A stretch of 64,000 nt of DNA, taken from contig JAVYIG010000697.1 of the NCBI GenBank assembly GCA_035222895.1, positions 124,001 through 188,000 of the forward strand, in the 5' to 3' direction. Position numbers and translations under genes: made by a program. Source of the DNA: Strongylocentrotus droebachiensis. Its lineage: Eukaryota > Echinodermata > Echinoidea > Camarodonta > Strongylocentrotidae. The notes beneath the pieces were generated by a model, which made no database searches, was not told the origin of the DNA, and saw only the letters and a program-made list of their open reading frames with translations. Every line of letters begins with the position of its first letter. Position 1 is the stretch's first letter. This document shows, piece after piece, positions 36,890-48,850 of the stretch.

Positions 36890-38275
36890 TCTATCCTGGT
36901 TCTTTATTAACTGTCTAATTCTCTTGAATAAGCGATACACAATACCATGTTAAAGATACTTTTCAACTTATGTTGCATTGCAGTATTTCAAATTATTGAA
37001 ATGAGTGTTTTGGAGTGATTGAATGATAGCGATTACCATGTGTTTAGAGGATATGTGATTTAATCCACACACACACCTCATTTTTAAATACCTATTGGAC
37101 AAATTTACTGGTAGAAAATACATGTACACTGTGTAAACTTGCTACAAAAGCCTTCAGCCTCCAGATTTATTTTAAAAAAGATACACCGTATTTCTTTCAC
37201 ACATTGGTTTATATTTAGGGGTTATCTTGCCATAATGTAATACACCATTTCTTGTTAAAAAATATATATAATAATGTGAGTAACAAGTAATATTTATAAT
37301 GTGATCGAGGAATAAATGATTGTATTGTGCAGAACACATAATTATGTGCTTTTTAAGTTTTTATCATAATCACCATGTACATTCATGTCAAAAGAGAAAT
37401 ATATTTCATATGGAAAAATAAATCAGTTATTTGTTTAAAGAATTGACAACCAGTATCAATACTTTGAAATTTTTGATAAAGAATGAGGATGGGAAAGATT
37501 GGATATATATATATATATATATATGAAAAGTCAATGTCCTACAAGTTTTCCTTGTTTGTCTATGGAATATGAGATTTTATCGGGGGAGTGTAGTTTTGAT
37601 GTTTGCTATGAATTCATTTCTTTGTGTAGGAGGAGACGGAGGACATTAACTTCAATTCATGTTATTGACTTTGGATAGAAAAATCAATTCATGTTATTGA
37701 TTTAGATAGGAAAAATACAATCTTTCACTACAGTAATGATGTACGCTTGCCTCATGAATAGTAAAGAACTTACTTCGGAGTGCGCACACATCGGACAAAT
37801 TTATGGCAATGACATCAATGGAGTGGTTTAGCTCTGGGAAACTACATGATTGTATATGTTTCTTTTATTTCTCACAATCCATGTAGAACCTTACCCCCCC
37901 CCCCCTCTTCATCCCTGGATGATTCTTCTGCCTAATCTTTAGTATCTTGTTCTATCCATCTGTATATCCATCTTTCTATCTATCTTATATATTTGTCTCT
38001 ATTCCTCTTTTTGTCCTTTTTTTTAAAACCTATCATTCTTCTTTTCTCCGTTCATTCTTTCCTTCTTTGTTTGTTTGTTTCTATTCCTTTCTTCCTTTCT
38101 CTCTCTTATCTATCTATACTTCATCCATATATCTCTGAATATTTTCTCCTCTCCTACACATTTCTCTTCTTTTCACTATAACTGTCATATTTGTTTCGTG
38201 AACTTTTATACTATCCCAGGCGCTCTATCAGTCTTTCTCTGGAAATGATATCATACTCTTTCCTCAGCCCCTCAT
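36890..38275. other. Gene-free AT-rich stretch
   Basis: The stretch contains a (TA)n run at about 37503-37523, a C run near 37892 and a TTTCTATC/CTTT-rich region from about 37930. No exon could be supported. Confidence 0.5.
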
Positions 38276-38470
38276 TTGATTTCTTTTCTTCTCTTTCTTT
38301 TCTTTCTTTTCATTCTTTTTCTTTTCTTTTCTTTTCCTTTTTTCCCCCTCCTTTCTTTTCTTCTTTTTTCTCTTTCTTTCTTCTCTTCTCTTCTCTTTCC
38401 TTTCTTTTCTTCTCTTTTCTTTCTTTTTCTTTCCCTCCCATTTTTCCCCTTTCCCTTTTTTCATTTTCCC
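38276..38470. repeat. Long near-pure pyrimidine tract
   Basis: About 190 bases are almost only C and T on the plus strand (TTTTCTTTC-type units). Long mirror-like polypyrimidine tracts can form triplex (H-DNA) structures. Open frames on either strand (Ser/Phe/Leu or Lys/Glu/Arg) come from the repeat. Confidence 0.85.
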
Positions 38471-38764
38471 CGATGGCAGCGCAATTTGACACAACGATTA
38501 TAATTACATTTAGAAGCACGAGTTGTGATGTCATTCAAATTCATGACCAGAAAAAGTTGACGTTCGGCGTGACAACAACATTACACAAAAATGGAAAAGC
38601 ACATGCTCTATAATAATTTTGTGAACTAATTGATTCAATCATTTATTTATCCGATTACCCTGTCGAAGGTGACCATTAAACTGCCAAGATTTCTGAGATT
38701 CAGATGGCGTTCGTCCACATTTCCAGACTTGAATGATCTCTAAAATTTCGTTTTGTTTGAACGA

Positions 38765-39195
38765 AGCGAATTTGGGGTCCTACAAGGGTTTGTAAAAGGT
38801 TGCAAAAGGTTCGTAAAAGGTTGCAAAAAAGTTCGCAAATAGTTTTTCTTTGCGAATTTATTTTTTCCACAAACAGTTGCAAGTGTTTGCAAAACAGTCG
38901 TCAGCCTTTGCAAACGGTTGTAAGACGGTTTCGCTGAGGTTCTTTTTGATTCGCCAATGCTAGCGACCACGTGACGTGACCATATGGTTCCTATATAAAA
39001 ATCGACCCATTGAGTACCAGGAGTTAGCAAAATGTCCCAAGTATTCACAAATAGTGGCAAAGGATTTGCAAATAGTTGCTTATTTTCGCAAAAACTGTCG
39101 CTAACATTTGCTTACAGTCGCTAATATAATAGTCGCCAACTGCCTATCGCAAATACTTTCGCAAATATTCGCTCAAATGTTGCTGATTGTCGCTG
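38765..39195. repeat. Block of degenerate ~10-bp TTGCAAA/TCGCAAA words
   Basis: The words GGTTGCAAAA, GGTTCGTAAAA, GTTCGCAAAT and CGCTAACATT recur about every 10-11 bases over 430 bp. The style of the block matches the interior of the 4069-4999 element but the core word differs. I could not find clear terminal inverted repeats. It may be the interior of a related foldback-like element. Confidence 0.65.
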
Positions 39196-42100
39196 GGGGC
39201 CTGAAGATTTGCCCCACCCCTCACGCCAAAGCAAAGTCTCTGCTCCCAGTTATCCCTTACACAAACGTATATGAAGGCTTGATTTTTCAATTTGCCTATT
39301 ATCTTATCTCTCCCTCCTCCAATTTACATGACGATCGAGAGAGGAGAGCCAATGGCACTTCGCTATTCAGCCTCCAACATTACTGAAAATACTCTTACAT
39401 GAACAGGGGGTAATAATAGTTGCGGCATCCAAGCACTTAAGTTTTGAACAGCTGAAAGCTTGGAGCTATAGTTATCCGGAGTAGCTCGGCTTGGTTTTCA
39501 TATTTCTTTTCTCCTCTTGTAAATTTTGTTCTTCATAGAGACCCATCTTATTCGTGACCTCACGGCTAAATCTTAACCGATGAATAATTGAAACATTGCG
39601 ATAATTTACATGTGTTTCCAAATTTCAAACGTCTCATCTTTTTCCTCATTTTTCTCTCTCTCTCTCTCTTTCCATCTCTTTCTTTATCTTTCCTCCCTCC
39701 CTCTCTCTTTCTTACTCATCTCTTCATTTCTACCTTAACACATACAAATTCTTTCTTTTTTCTACCCTCCCTCTCCTTCTCTCTTTACTTCTCTCCCTCT
39801 CTCTCTATCCCTCCCTCTCTCTCTCCCCCTTTCTCCCTCTCTCTCCCCCTTTCTCCCTCTATATCCCACACTTTTCTCTCCCTATTTTTCATAATTCTTT
39901 ATATCTCTCCCCCCCCCCCCCTCCTCCTTTTTTTACCCCCCTCTCTCTCTCTCCCGCATCGAAGCGATATCTATCTGTTGCTGGAGGGTTATTCTCGTTA
40001 AGAATGATTTCATTTCAATAAATTCTTATTGCTCTGGATTTGATCTTCTGCTTCGCCAATCTCCATTTCGAGTTCTTGCCATGCAGGTAGTACAGTCAAA
40101 CATAGCCCAGGATAGCTTGCAGGGATGCCTGGATTTTCCATTTCAGTATATCTTTTATTAGGATTACCAGTTTAGTTTTACTTTATATGGATGAACCATT
40201 ACATTTCTTGTAGCCTCATTGAATTGGCATCGTCGATAATTATAACACGGGATGCCTACGGGTGTGCGAGGGGTTGATTTGAAAAGTTTTATTAAAACAA
40301 AAATTGCAAATAAAAGAAAAATGAATATTTTCTCATGCTGGTCACTACACTACTCGAACCCCTTCAGTTCTGGATATTGAATATCAAGTAAGATAAGTAA
40401 TATAAAGGGGGAGGGGTGTATTAAAGGGTTATCCATTTTTACCGGTGCTGATTTCTTACTCCAAAATGTTATCAACGAGAACAACTGATTTTCAGGTGCC
40501 TTTTGGGGTAAAAATTGCTGCAGATAGGAGGGGAGGGGGGGGGGGGGGGTTACTTAGCAATTAGGAGTCACATTTCTAAGGGACTTTTAATGCTTACTGA
40601 AGGAATGCCAAATTGTGGTTTCCTTGTATGAGGGGAGAGGGCACCACATATATCCGCCCCTTGATATTGGACCCTGTAAGGTGCTGAGGGTGGGATATTG
40701 TGAGTATACAGGGGTTATATTTTTAGATGAGTAAATCAAATTCATGAATATTGGTAAGTTGTGCAATAAAATTAGATATCTTAAATCATAATACAGGTAG
40801 GGTGATATAACAGAGGGTATTTAAATGTGTATGAAAAATTCCGAAATTTTATTTTAGCTTTTTGATGTAGCTAAGGCATATTTCTGTGAAGCGAATAGAT
40901 AGTCTGAAAAACTTGTTAAATTACCACCAAACAAACATATCAAATAAAAAATAAAAAAAAATGACAATAAGTATTTTCTCATCTTTCACATTCTAGTCAA
41001 TAGTTTTAGAGATCATAGACAATAAGATTGTGACCACAATTTTCATTAGAGATAGAATGGGAAATGATTTAATTGACAATTTACAAACATCAATTCAACC
41101 ACTTTTCTAATAATTCGCACTTATTGATAAATCCCACTCAGAAAGAACAAAAAAAAATAAAAAATAAAATAATCAATGTACGTGACTTTCAACTCAATTT
41201 CAATTTTAATATCGCTTTTAATCACTCTTTATTATATTAAGTCCATTTTCCTACGACTCCCTTCAATTGGTTTTGTGTTATCATCTCCCAGCTCAAAGTA
41301 AATATACACAAGAGAGACAACAGTGATGACGCGACCTTTCTACAGGTAATAATGAAAGGTGAAGAATGCGGAAACTGGGATAGTTTGTTTTTAAGGGCGT
41401 GATTGTTAATTGACTCTCATATTAAGATGGCCTATCTGTACCGTGATCGACGACTCGGTCTGAAATAATTTTGTTGGTATAAAATAAACACTAGATTCCT
41501 GCATTATTCCAGTGACGTACAATGTATAGGGGGGGGGGGGGGTGGTGAGGTATTTGGCGGGATCCCTTTGCGCTGGAGACCCACTACAGCTAGAAGGATT
41601 GTGTAATTGACCGGGGGAGGGGGGGGGGGGGGGCTTCAATTTGGGGTTGGGGGCGAGTCATTTAACCACGTAACAATTGCTATTGCCTACTGCTCACACG
41701 TACCATTAACATGCGTAGAATTGATCTACTCATAGGGGAGGGGAAGGAGGGGGGGGGGGGGAGTGTCTTGGCGGGGTCTTAATTTTCCCTCATGTTTTGT
41801 TGCCGTCCCCCTTTCCTTTTTCCAATTCTTTCTATCATCTAATTCAGTTGCCGTTCAACGGGGAAGGGGTGGTGGGGTGTACGTGCCCCATGTGACAGCG
41901 CCTCTTTGCGTCATTGGGTGAAGAGTTTTTCCAACTTAAGATTTGGCAGGAATTTGAATGGCTTTGGGTCACCATTGACACTTGACATTTAGAATACAGA
42001 TGCAGTAGAAGTGAAATGTTTTTCTGTAAAAGCAACTATCTTGACCGAGATTCTTTGAGTTTTGTATGACGTAAACAAATGACAACTCTCCATTTTCTAC

Positions 42101-42996
42101 CCTGTTTACGATACTCCTTTCCCCAGTTTTCATAACATTGATTATGTCACGTGAAGTAATGATGATTGCTTAAAAAGAACACGGGTTTAAATCCGTCTGT
42201 CATTTTCCATTTTAGCGATGATGTGCTGTTAATGCTTGCCTGGCTTTTAGATGCTATTTAAAACTGAAATGTGCAATGATCTTTGTTTTTCATGGGTGAT
42301 GAATCCTTACAAAAAGTCTTCATTAATTAAGATGCCATTTATAACAAAATAATACTTTTGAAAATCGTCAATGAAAACTAAGCTTACTAGCTGGTACACC
42401 ACTCCGTACACCACGACCCCGATTGAGAGTGGACGAAGCTGTCGAGGCTAAAATGCACAAGGGAGATATCTTCACTTTACTTGACGCGGTGCCAAAAAGC
42501 CCTTGATAATAATTGCACCATAGCTACCATCAATATGAATTTATTTTCTACTATGCCAACATCCTACTTCCTCGACGTCGTTCTCGACGTTGACGACCAC
42601 GACGATGACTACTTACCAACCTATATACCTACCTACCTACTACAACTATACATGCAAACTACTACAAAATAATATCTACTAATAATGTCGTACGTGTTCC
42701 CATTATATACTTAAAACATAATACCGGTATATGAGGTCTTATAAGGTGCTAAAGATAATTTAACTTATTGGAAATTTGTCTAGACAGAGGATTACTCATA
42801 CCTCTGTAAAAAAAAAATCAAGCAAATTCCGGGGTACTATACTATGAATGAACCACGCCCACTCATGAAGTTAATAAAGTGCCACGCCCACTACCCTATT
42901 ATTACTTGTGGTAACTTCCTGTCCCGTTTGAGAACGAGGCCCGAACCATGCACTTGTTTTTCGTATCTGCATGTTTTGCGCAACTGCAGAGATAAT
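39196..42996. other. Gene-free stretch with CT tract and poly(G) cluster
   Basis: A CT-rich tract runs about 39645-39955. Poly(G) runs lie near 40541, 41530, 41624 and 41751, making the densest cluster in the window. No supported exon was seen. Confidence 0.5.
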
Positions 42997-43097
42997 GGGT
43001 GATATTCTCGAAAGCGGCCTAAGTTAAACCTGGCCTAACTTAGTCCGTGGATTAGTAAGGCCAGGCTTAACTAAGGCCGCTTTCGAGAATACCACCC
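42997..43097. mobile_element. 101-bp hairpin MITE, GGGTGRTATTCTCGAAAGCG ends
   Basis: Two arms of about 43 bases are inverted copies with about four differences and a loop of about 15 bases. AAT flanks both sides, consistent with a 3-bp target duplication. The short target site and the GGG-start terminus would fit a PIF/Harbinger-type MITE; this family call is tentative. Confidence 0.8.
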
Positions 43098-43280
43098 AAT
43101 GATTTTAATTTGTTGTTAACTTGTGTCACTGTTTTTAGATTTCATTTTATTCGCTTTTTCTCTCTCTCTCTCTCTCCTCTACTTTTCTACCAACTAAATG
43201 ATGGTGCATTTCTCCTATCATCTCTGCCCTCCCCTCTCTCAGTCTCTCTTGTCTGTCTGTCTTTTTCTTTTTTGTTTTTA

Positions 43281-43479
43281 ACCCAGGGTAGCCACATTAT
43301 AAATACTGCTCTTCCTGCTGGCCTTGCTATTTAAGTACCCATTGACACCTGGGTGGAGAGTGGTAAATGTGGATAAATGTTTTGCCAAAGGACATTAGTG
43401 CCGGCTGGAGATCGAACCTCAACCCTTGAATTGGGAGTCAATTGAATGAAACACTATATCTAATCAGGAGACCTCCACA
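43281..43479 (-). mobile_element. tRNA-derived SINE, copy 1
   Basis: Read on the minus strand, a tRNA-like head (GGAGGTCTCC, then a B box near GAGGTTCGATCTC) is followed by GGCACTAATGTCCTTTGGCA and a body with TCCACATTTACCAC and CCAGGTGTCAATGGGTAC. The head and body words recur in the copies at 59951-60162 and 62626-62733. Confidence 0.75.
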
Positions 43480-44104
43480 TAATGTATACCTCTTTATATT
43501 AGTGTATTTCTAAAATCATTCTGATGATGTTTGTTTGATGTGGTATGTACTTATTTTTAGTGTTCTTCATTCCAAATTAATAGAACGAAACTTCTGCGTT
43601 TATACTTTCTAAGATCATTTTATCTTGAATATTGTTTCGATAATATTATAATCTTCTTTTTCCTCTCCTTATTACTATTTTCCTTTCCCCATATTTATCT
43701 TCCATTCAATAAAAAAATAGCTCAACCGATTGCAGCGCCACTACTCACCTTTCTCTCTTTCTCATCCGCTCTCTCTCTCTCTCTCTTCATCTCTCCTTGA
43801 GCACTTTCTCTCTCTCCTTTACCTCTCTCTCACCCTCTCTACGTGTATTCCCCCTACCGCTCAACTCGCTCCTACCTCCTCCATTTGTATCTCCTTCATT
43901 CCACCAGGTTCTTTCACATTCTCTTTCTGTGGCGGAGTGGAAGTTTCAGAATTACCCGACCCCCTCCCGAAACGTATGAAAATGAAATTCCGATTACTGT
44001 CACAGAAAGAGAATGAAAAAGGAACTGTTAGAAACTTGCAAAGAGAGAAATAGGGAGATAGTCGAGTTGACTGACGGGAGGAAAACATTACGGGTGTATG
44101 TGCG

Positions 44105-44138
44105 TGTGTGTGTGTGTGTGTGTGGGGGGGGGGGGGGT
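44105..44138. repeat. (TG)n followed by poly(G)
   Basis: A GT dinucleotide run passes directly into about 13 G. The same composite occurs at about 46257-46290. Confidence 0.85.
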
Positions 44139-45054
44139 CACTTCAAACCCTATGCTTCCTCTTGTATCCATCCATGTCTTTTGTGATCTCATGCATCTCC
44201 TGATCTCCATTTTTTGGAGTATGTCCAGAATTTTGTAACATAAGTTTTACATTATTTCAAAATTCCTTGATAAAATGAAATACGTTCTCCCTATTATATA
44301 AAGCGGAGTTGATATGTGATATTCCTTTTTTGTAATGACGAAACGTTCTTTTGAATGCTTGTACTAGAAGCCAAATGATCTAGATAACTGCAAACGTCAT
44401 TGATGCCTTTCATTTTGTTTTTACCAACCAAGAGAAATATGAAAGCGAGGAGAATAGCTGCCCTATTTTTCCTTTGTTGACATCCCTGACGAGAGAACGA
44501 AACGTCGCACTTCGCCTGACACGCAAAACACACGTCGCACTCACAGCCCAGCGAAGGTGAATGTACGCTTGTCTGCTGCACGAAATATTGTATAAATCCT
44601 CACACCGACTCGGGAGAGAAAAAAAAAAATCATAAATTTCTTGGCATTTCTGATACTTGTTGTTTGATCTTTACTCTACTTCGCCCATCTTGTGACTGAA
44701 ATAGCTGACGTCGTTGCCGTCTGCGTAGTGGTGTATTATCTAAAAATCTGGATCATATTTAATCCTCGACGTCCCGAGCAAGCTGAGCAGAAGATCGGGT
44801 GGATCGTGGATTGTTTACACGTGGACTAACTAATAGAGCGGACACGAATTGTGCGGGAGATTCGTAACCAATCTGTTTCGTGGCACTGGCAGCACTACCA
44901 CCTTATTTTGGATAATATAATTTTGCCACCATACATTTTTTGTCTATTGTAGCCCTACAATACTGGATTTTATAGTCGCTTCTGCAGTCGTCTAACAAGG
45001 AAGGTTGCTGCGATTGTTGGAGCAGGTTTCGAGTATATCAGGACGCCCAAAGTC

Positions 45055-45436
45055 ATGGCTGAAGCAGACGGAAGCGCTCCTCTGTCCGACGACTACGATC
45101 ATTGCGAGGAGGAGGAGGAGGCCGAGGCTGGTCCGAGCACCTCCGCTGATGCTGCTGGTGGTGGTGGTGAGATCAGAGAACCCGGTAGGTCGTGTCTGCA
45201 GACGGAACAGAGGACGAGTATGTTGAAAGAAGAAGGAAATAATGGGGAGAAGAAGACCCACCGGGTCACCATCAAAGACACAAATCCCACCTACCACAGG
45301 TCGGCTTCCTCCAAACCCAAGGATGTGATTATAAGCGTGAGGGAAAAACACGGATCGTTTCGTGCTGCTGTGCCCTGTATGCCCACACCTGTAGCTCTTG
45401 TCTGCTGTCTGCTCAATATTGTTGCCCCAGGCACAG
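45055..45436 (+). CDS. stum: stum/SPEC3-domain protein, first coding exon only (partial)
   Basis: ATG 45055 (G at -3 and G at +4) opens 127 codons plus one base, ending at a consensus donor (ACAG before GTGAGT). The N-terminus is acidic and low-complexity (poly-Glu 18-22, Ser/Thr/Ala/Gly-rich to about 40). From residue 91 the stretch VIISVREKHGSFRAAVP, then MPTPVALVCCLLNIVAPGTG, matches the start of the SPEC3/stum domain: a conserved basic segment leading into the first hydrophobic membrane segment. The founding SPEC3 protein is a sea urchin ectodermal protein; Drosophila stum is needed for mechanosensing in some proprioceptive neurons. The rest of the domain (second hydrophobic segment and C-terminus) must be in later exons, which I could not find before the window ends. 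Open sequence beyond 45436 is intron read-through. Confidence 0.88.
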
Positions 45437-48190
45437 GTGAGTTATTTTTATTGGCAGACAATCTTCTTCTTTTTTCTAAGTTCTTCCTGAAAACATTCCA
45501 TCATGTTTTTATATTTCTATATGAACAAATTTATTGTAACCAGAGTGTAGGCTATATGATATGACCCAACTTGTCAAGAAGAAAAATATGGAAGAGATTA
45601 ACGTTTCAATGAGCTAGTATACAAAATTATAAAGCAGACATAAAATGAAAATTCTGGAAAGAACATGAAGTCAGAAAGACAGAAATAACACTGAAAAAAT
45701 TAGACAAGCTGCTATCTTCTTGTCGGTAGAGCACGCCTGATTTTTAATCGTAATTTTCGGCTTAGGATTAGCATTGTGAGGAATGGACTCAGAAGCAGTG
45801 GAATATTAATGTTGGATAGCCTACATGTGGAATTCAAATGTGATTGCAGGCGCAAATCGGATCCATACCATATCGGGCTCATGCGCAACTGAACAGTTTT
45901 TTGGGGGGTCATTGGTAAATCAACACACCCAATCATGTTCAAAGTGGTGGTAGCGATGCAAACCCAAAACTGAGAGGACCTAAAATGTGAATGTACAGAA
46001 TAACATTGCTTTTCACTCTCACAGCGACTACTAAATAGACATAACGTGCGTCGAACAATGAAAGAATATATCCACCCACTATTTGCTTTGACCTTGCTTG
46101 CCTCCAGTACCATTCTCTAAATAGAACTAAAAATGGGTGTGGTCGTAACGACCTACATTGAGTATATCGCCACCTACCGGGGATTCCCCCATTGTTCATA
46201 CATGACCCAACGTGGTCCCCTCGGGACATCGCAAATTAACAGGGACGGAAGTGGTGGTGTGTGTGTGTGTGTGTGGGGGGGGGGGGGGGTGGTGCACAGG
46301 GTAGCGGCCCTTCATCCTTCTAAAACATGAACATCTTTTTTTCCTTTCGACGACCTCCTGGATCGTTCGGTCTCACTTCAAAACGCATAATTTCATGTTT
46401 TTTTTAATGAACAGGACATTTTTAGGAGAAGGGAAATTATGAAAAATGAAAGGATATTGTTAAACACACGAAACATAAGGGAGACAATGTCTTTCACGAG
46501 ATGAAGATATTGATTTACAGTGTAGTGAGTAGTGACGCTCCCAGGCTCCCTAATATAGGCATACCTTTTAAAATCGTACACAGTTTACTTCAGATATTCT
46601 TGTTTTGATCGCATCTTATTTTGCCGTATATCTCACGTACTAACGTTAACGACCATCCAGGTTTGACCGTAACAAGTACATCATAATACTTCCTTGATGG
46701 AAATCATTCTGTTGCAAGACTAGGCCTACTATTAGCCTTTTTTGTAACATGATCCATAATGTTGACAGGAAAGAGCATTTATCTCAACCGCAGACTGATT
46801 ATTATACATTAACAACTAAATTATTAATACCCCTCGTACATTTATTAGACAGATGTATAAATTGCAAAACAAATCTAGGCAATAAATACAGTATAATACA
46901 GCATTGGCATTTTATGTGCTGATGGGAAGTTCACACGGAACACAGCTATCTAGCCCATTCAAAACCTATCATACATGTTTACTATATCCACAGTCGAGAT
47001 CTAGCATCTGCTCATGTTTACATAAAGACAACATGCTTTAAACCCTGTATCGTATTCTATTTCTGTACTCGTATCTTGAGAACTATACATGTATCATCTT
47101 CCCATCTGGAACAACGATGAGGCCTGAAGTCTGATCTGATATTAAGCCCCTATCAATGCTCGGGCTTTAACCAAGGAGATACTATAGCTGGTATCTCCTT
47201 GCTTTAACCCATTGAAAACTGCATGAGACCGGTTGTAACGCATTATAGGGGGCACATGCAGTATGGTCAGTAAGAAGGGGGCAGTATTATGATTTCCCGC
47301 AACGTTTTCTCATTGGGAATTTGATGTCGGGAATCGTACCATTTTTCCTGAGCAAATCCCCTCCATGTATTTTTGTAATCACACCTGTCGTCCCATGGGA
47401 CTCCTTAACCATACATGGATACTTATAGCCTTAGAAAAACAAAATCATTAACATAATGTTATTCTCTGCCTTCCCTGAAATAATGGATATTCGTTTGTTC
47501 CATGTAGTATTGTTCTGTCAGATAATGTGACCATATTGTTTTAGCACTCGCGCTTGAGTTATCCCCCTTCATTAATTCATGAAGAGCCCATCATACATCG
47601 CGTTCCGCTTGCATTACATTGCTGAACATTACTAACCCATTCCCGATCATGTTACACTATCCATGCACTATCCATCTCTGAAACCTTTCAAGCCAGGTTC
47701 CGACTCCATTTTATATCCGTGTAAAATGATTTCCTTTTCGTTTGGCGGTAAAGGAGAAAAAATGACACTTTGCCAATATTTACTCGGTTTTGCATATCCA
47801 TTGAGAGAGAGAACAAATCGATTTTATTTCAACGTGAATAAAGTATGTTCTTGCAACGTTGAGCCATATTTCTGAATGTTTTTTTTCTACTTTTTTCCTC
47901 AATAATTTCAGCCATGTGGTAGTTTTCATAAGCTGTCTTGTCACCTAACCCATGTTTAGGGCATGCCTGAAATGTGGTTCTTTCAATAACACGATATGTT
48001 CTTTAATCAAAACGGTTACTATTTCAGTTTTCATTGTAAAACCAGGATAGTTATGTGAGTTATTTCATTGCCCTGGTAATACAAGGCAGTGAAGTCTGGG
48101 TGGACAGCATAATTATCTGCACATAATATTGATAATATCATAGACTTCATCTTTCTTTCGGTTGTATATCTACACCGTAAATAGAACACA
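45437..48190. other. Presumed stum intron 1, no recognised exon
   Basis: If the stum gene continues to the right, this and the following DNA would be intron. It contains a (TG)n-poly(G) composite at about 46257-46290 and a short hairpin around 47187-47212 (GGAGATAC facing GTATCTCC). The 133-residue minus-strand frame at 45712-46113 shows no family features. Confidence 0.4.
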
Positions 48191-48234
48191 TTCTCCTCCC
48201 TCCTCCCCACACCGACTTTCTGTCTCTCTTCCGC

Positions 48235-48345
48235 TCCCCCTCCGCTTCTCCTCCGCTCCTCCTCCGCTCCTCCTCCGCTCCTCCTCCGCTTCTCCTCCGC
48301 TCCTCCTCCGCTCCTCCTCCGCTCCTCCCTCCGCTCCTCCCTCCC
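48235..48345. repeat. 11-bp minisatellite TCCGCTCCTCC
   Basis: About nine to ten units have a period of 11 bp, with a few CTT or CCC variants. It sits in a long pyrimidine-rich region, so the minus strand is GGAGGAGCGGA-repeated. Confidence 0.9.
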
Positions 48346-48449
48346 TCCTTTTTCCTTTTCTCTCTGACTTCTAAATATAATATAATCCTCCTCTTCCCCC
48401 ACCTCTCTGTCTGTCTGTATACATCCTCCCCTCACCCACCCATCCCCCC

Positions 48450-48756
48450 TCTCTCTTTCTCTCTCCTCCCCATCTCTTCTCAGCTTCCACCCCTTCATCT
48501 CTCTTGCTACATTGTTCCACCCTAAACGCAATACATCCTCCCCCTCCCACCCACCTATCTCTCTCTCCCCTCCCCCTCTCTTCTCTGCCTCCACCCCTTC
48601 ATCTCTCTTGCTACATTGTTCCACCCTAAACGCAATACACCCTCCCCATCCCATCTCTCTCTCTCTCTCTCTCTCTTCCCCCTCTCTTCTCTGCCTCCAT
48701 CCCTTCATCTCTCTTGCTACATTGTTCCACCCTAAACGCAATACACCCTCCCCATC

Positions 48757-48791
<35 letters not shown>

Positions 48792-48850
48792 CCCTCTCTT
48801 CTCTGCCTCCATCCCTTCACCTCTCTTGCTACATTGCTCCATCCTAAATA
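48450..48850. repeat. Pyrimidine-rich tandem repeat, ~104-112-bp unit, four copies
   Basis: TTCATCTCTCTTGCTACATT recurs at 48494, 48598 and 48704, with a variant at 48816. It is followed by GTTCCACCCTAAACGCAATA in the first three copies; the fourth is diverged (GCTCCATCCTAAATAG). Unit lengths differ through expansion of an internal (CT)n. The long minus-strand open frames here (up to 236 residues, Arg/Glu/Gly-rich) repeat with the unit and are not a gene. Confidence 0.9.

Noticed and set aside
38191-38613. 140-residue plus-strand Ser/Phe-rich frame and its Lys/Glu antisense frames
   Set aside because: It lies on a near-pure pyrimidine tract; no protein features.
44294-44581. 95-residue minus-strand Cys-rich frame with a hydrophobic segment
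   Set aside because: It looks superficially like a small secreted or membrane peptide, but no family match, no splice support and the Cys pattern is irregular.
45712-46113. 133-residue minus-strand frame
   Set aside because: No recognisable domain, no splice context, and it overlaps other frames in likely intronic DNA.
48031-48741. 236-residue minus-strand open frame (Arg/Glu/Gly-rich)
   Set aside because: It is produced by the pyrimidine-rich tandem repeats at 48235-48850; its sequence repeats with the DNA unit and there is no splice or start context.
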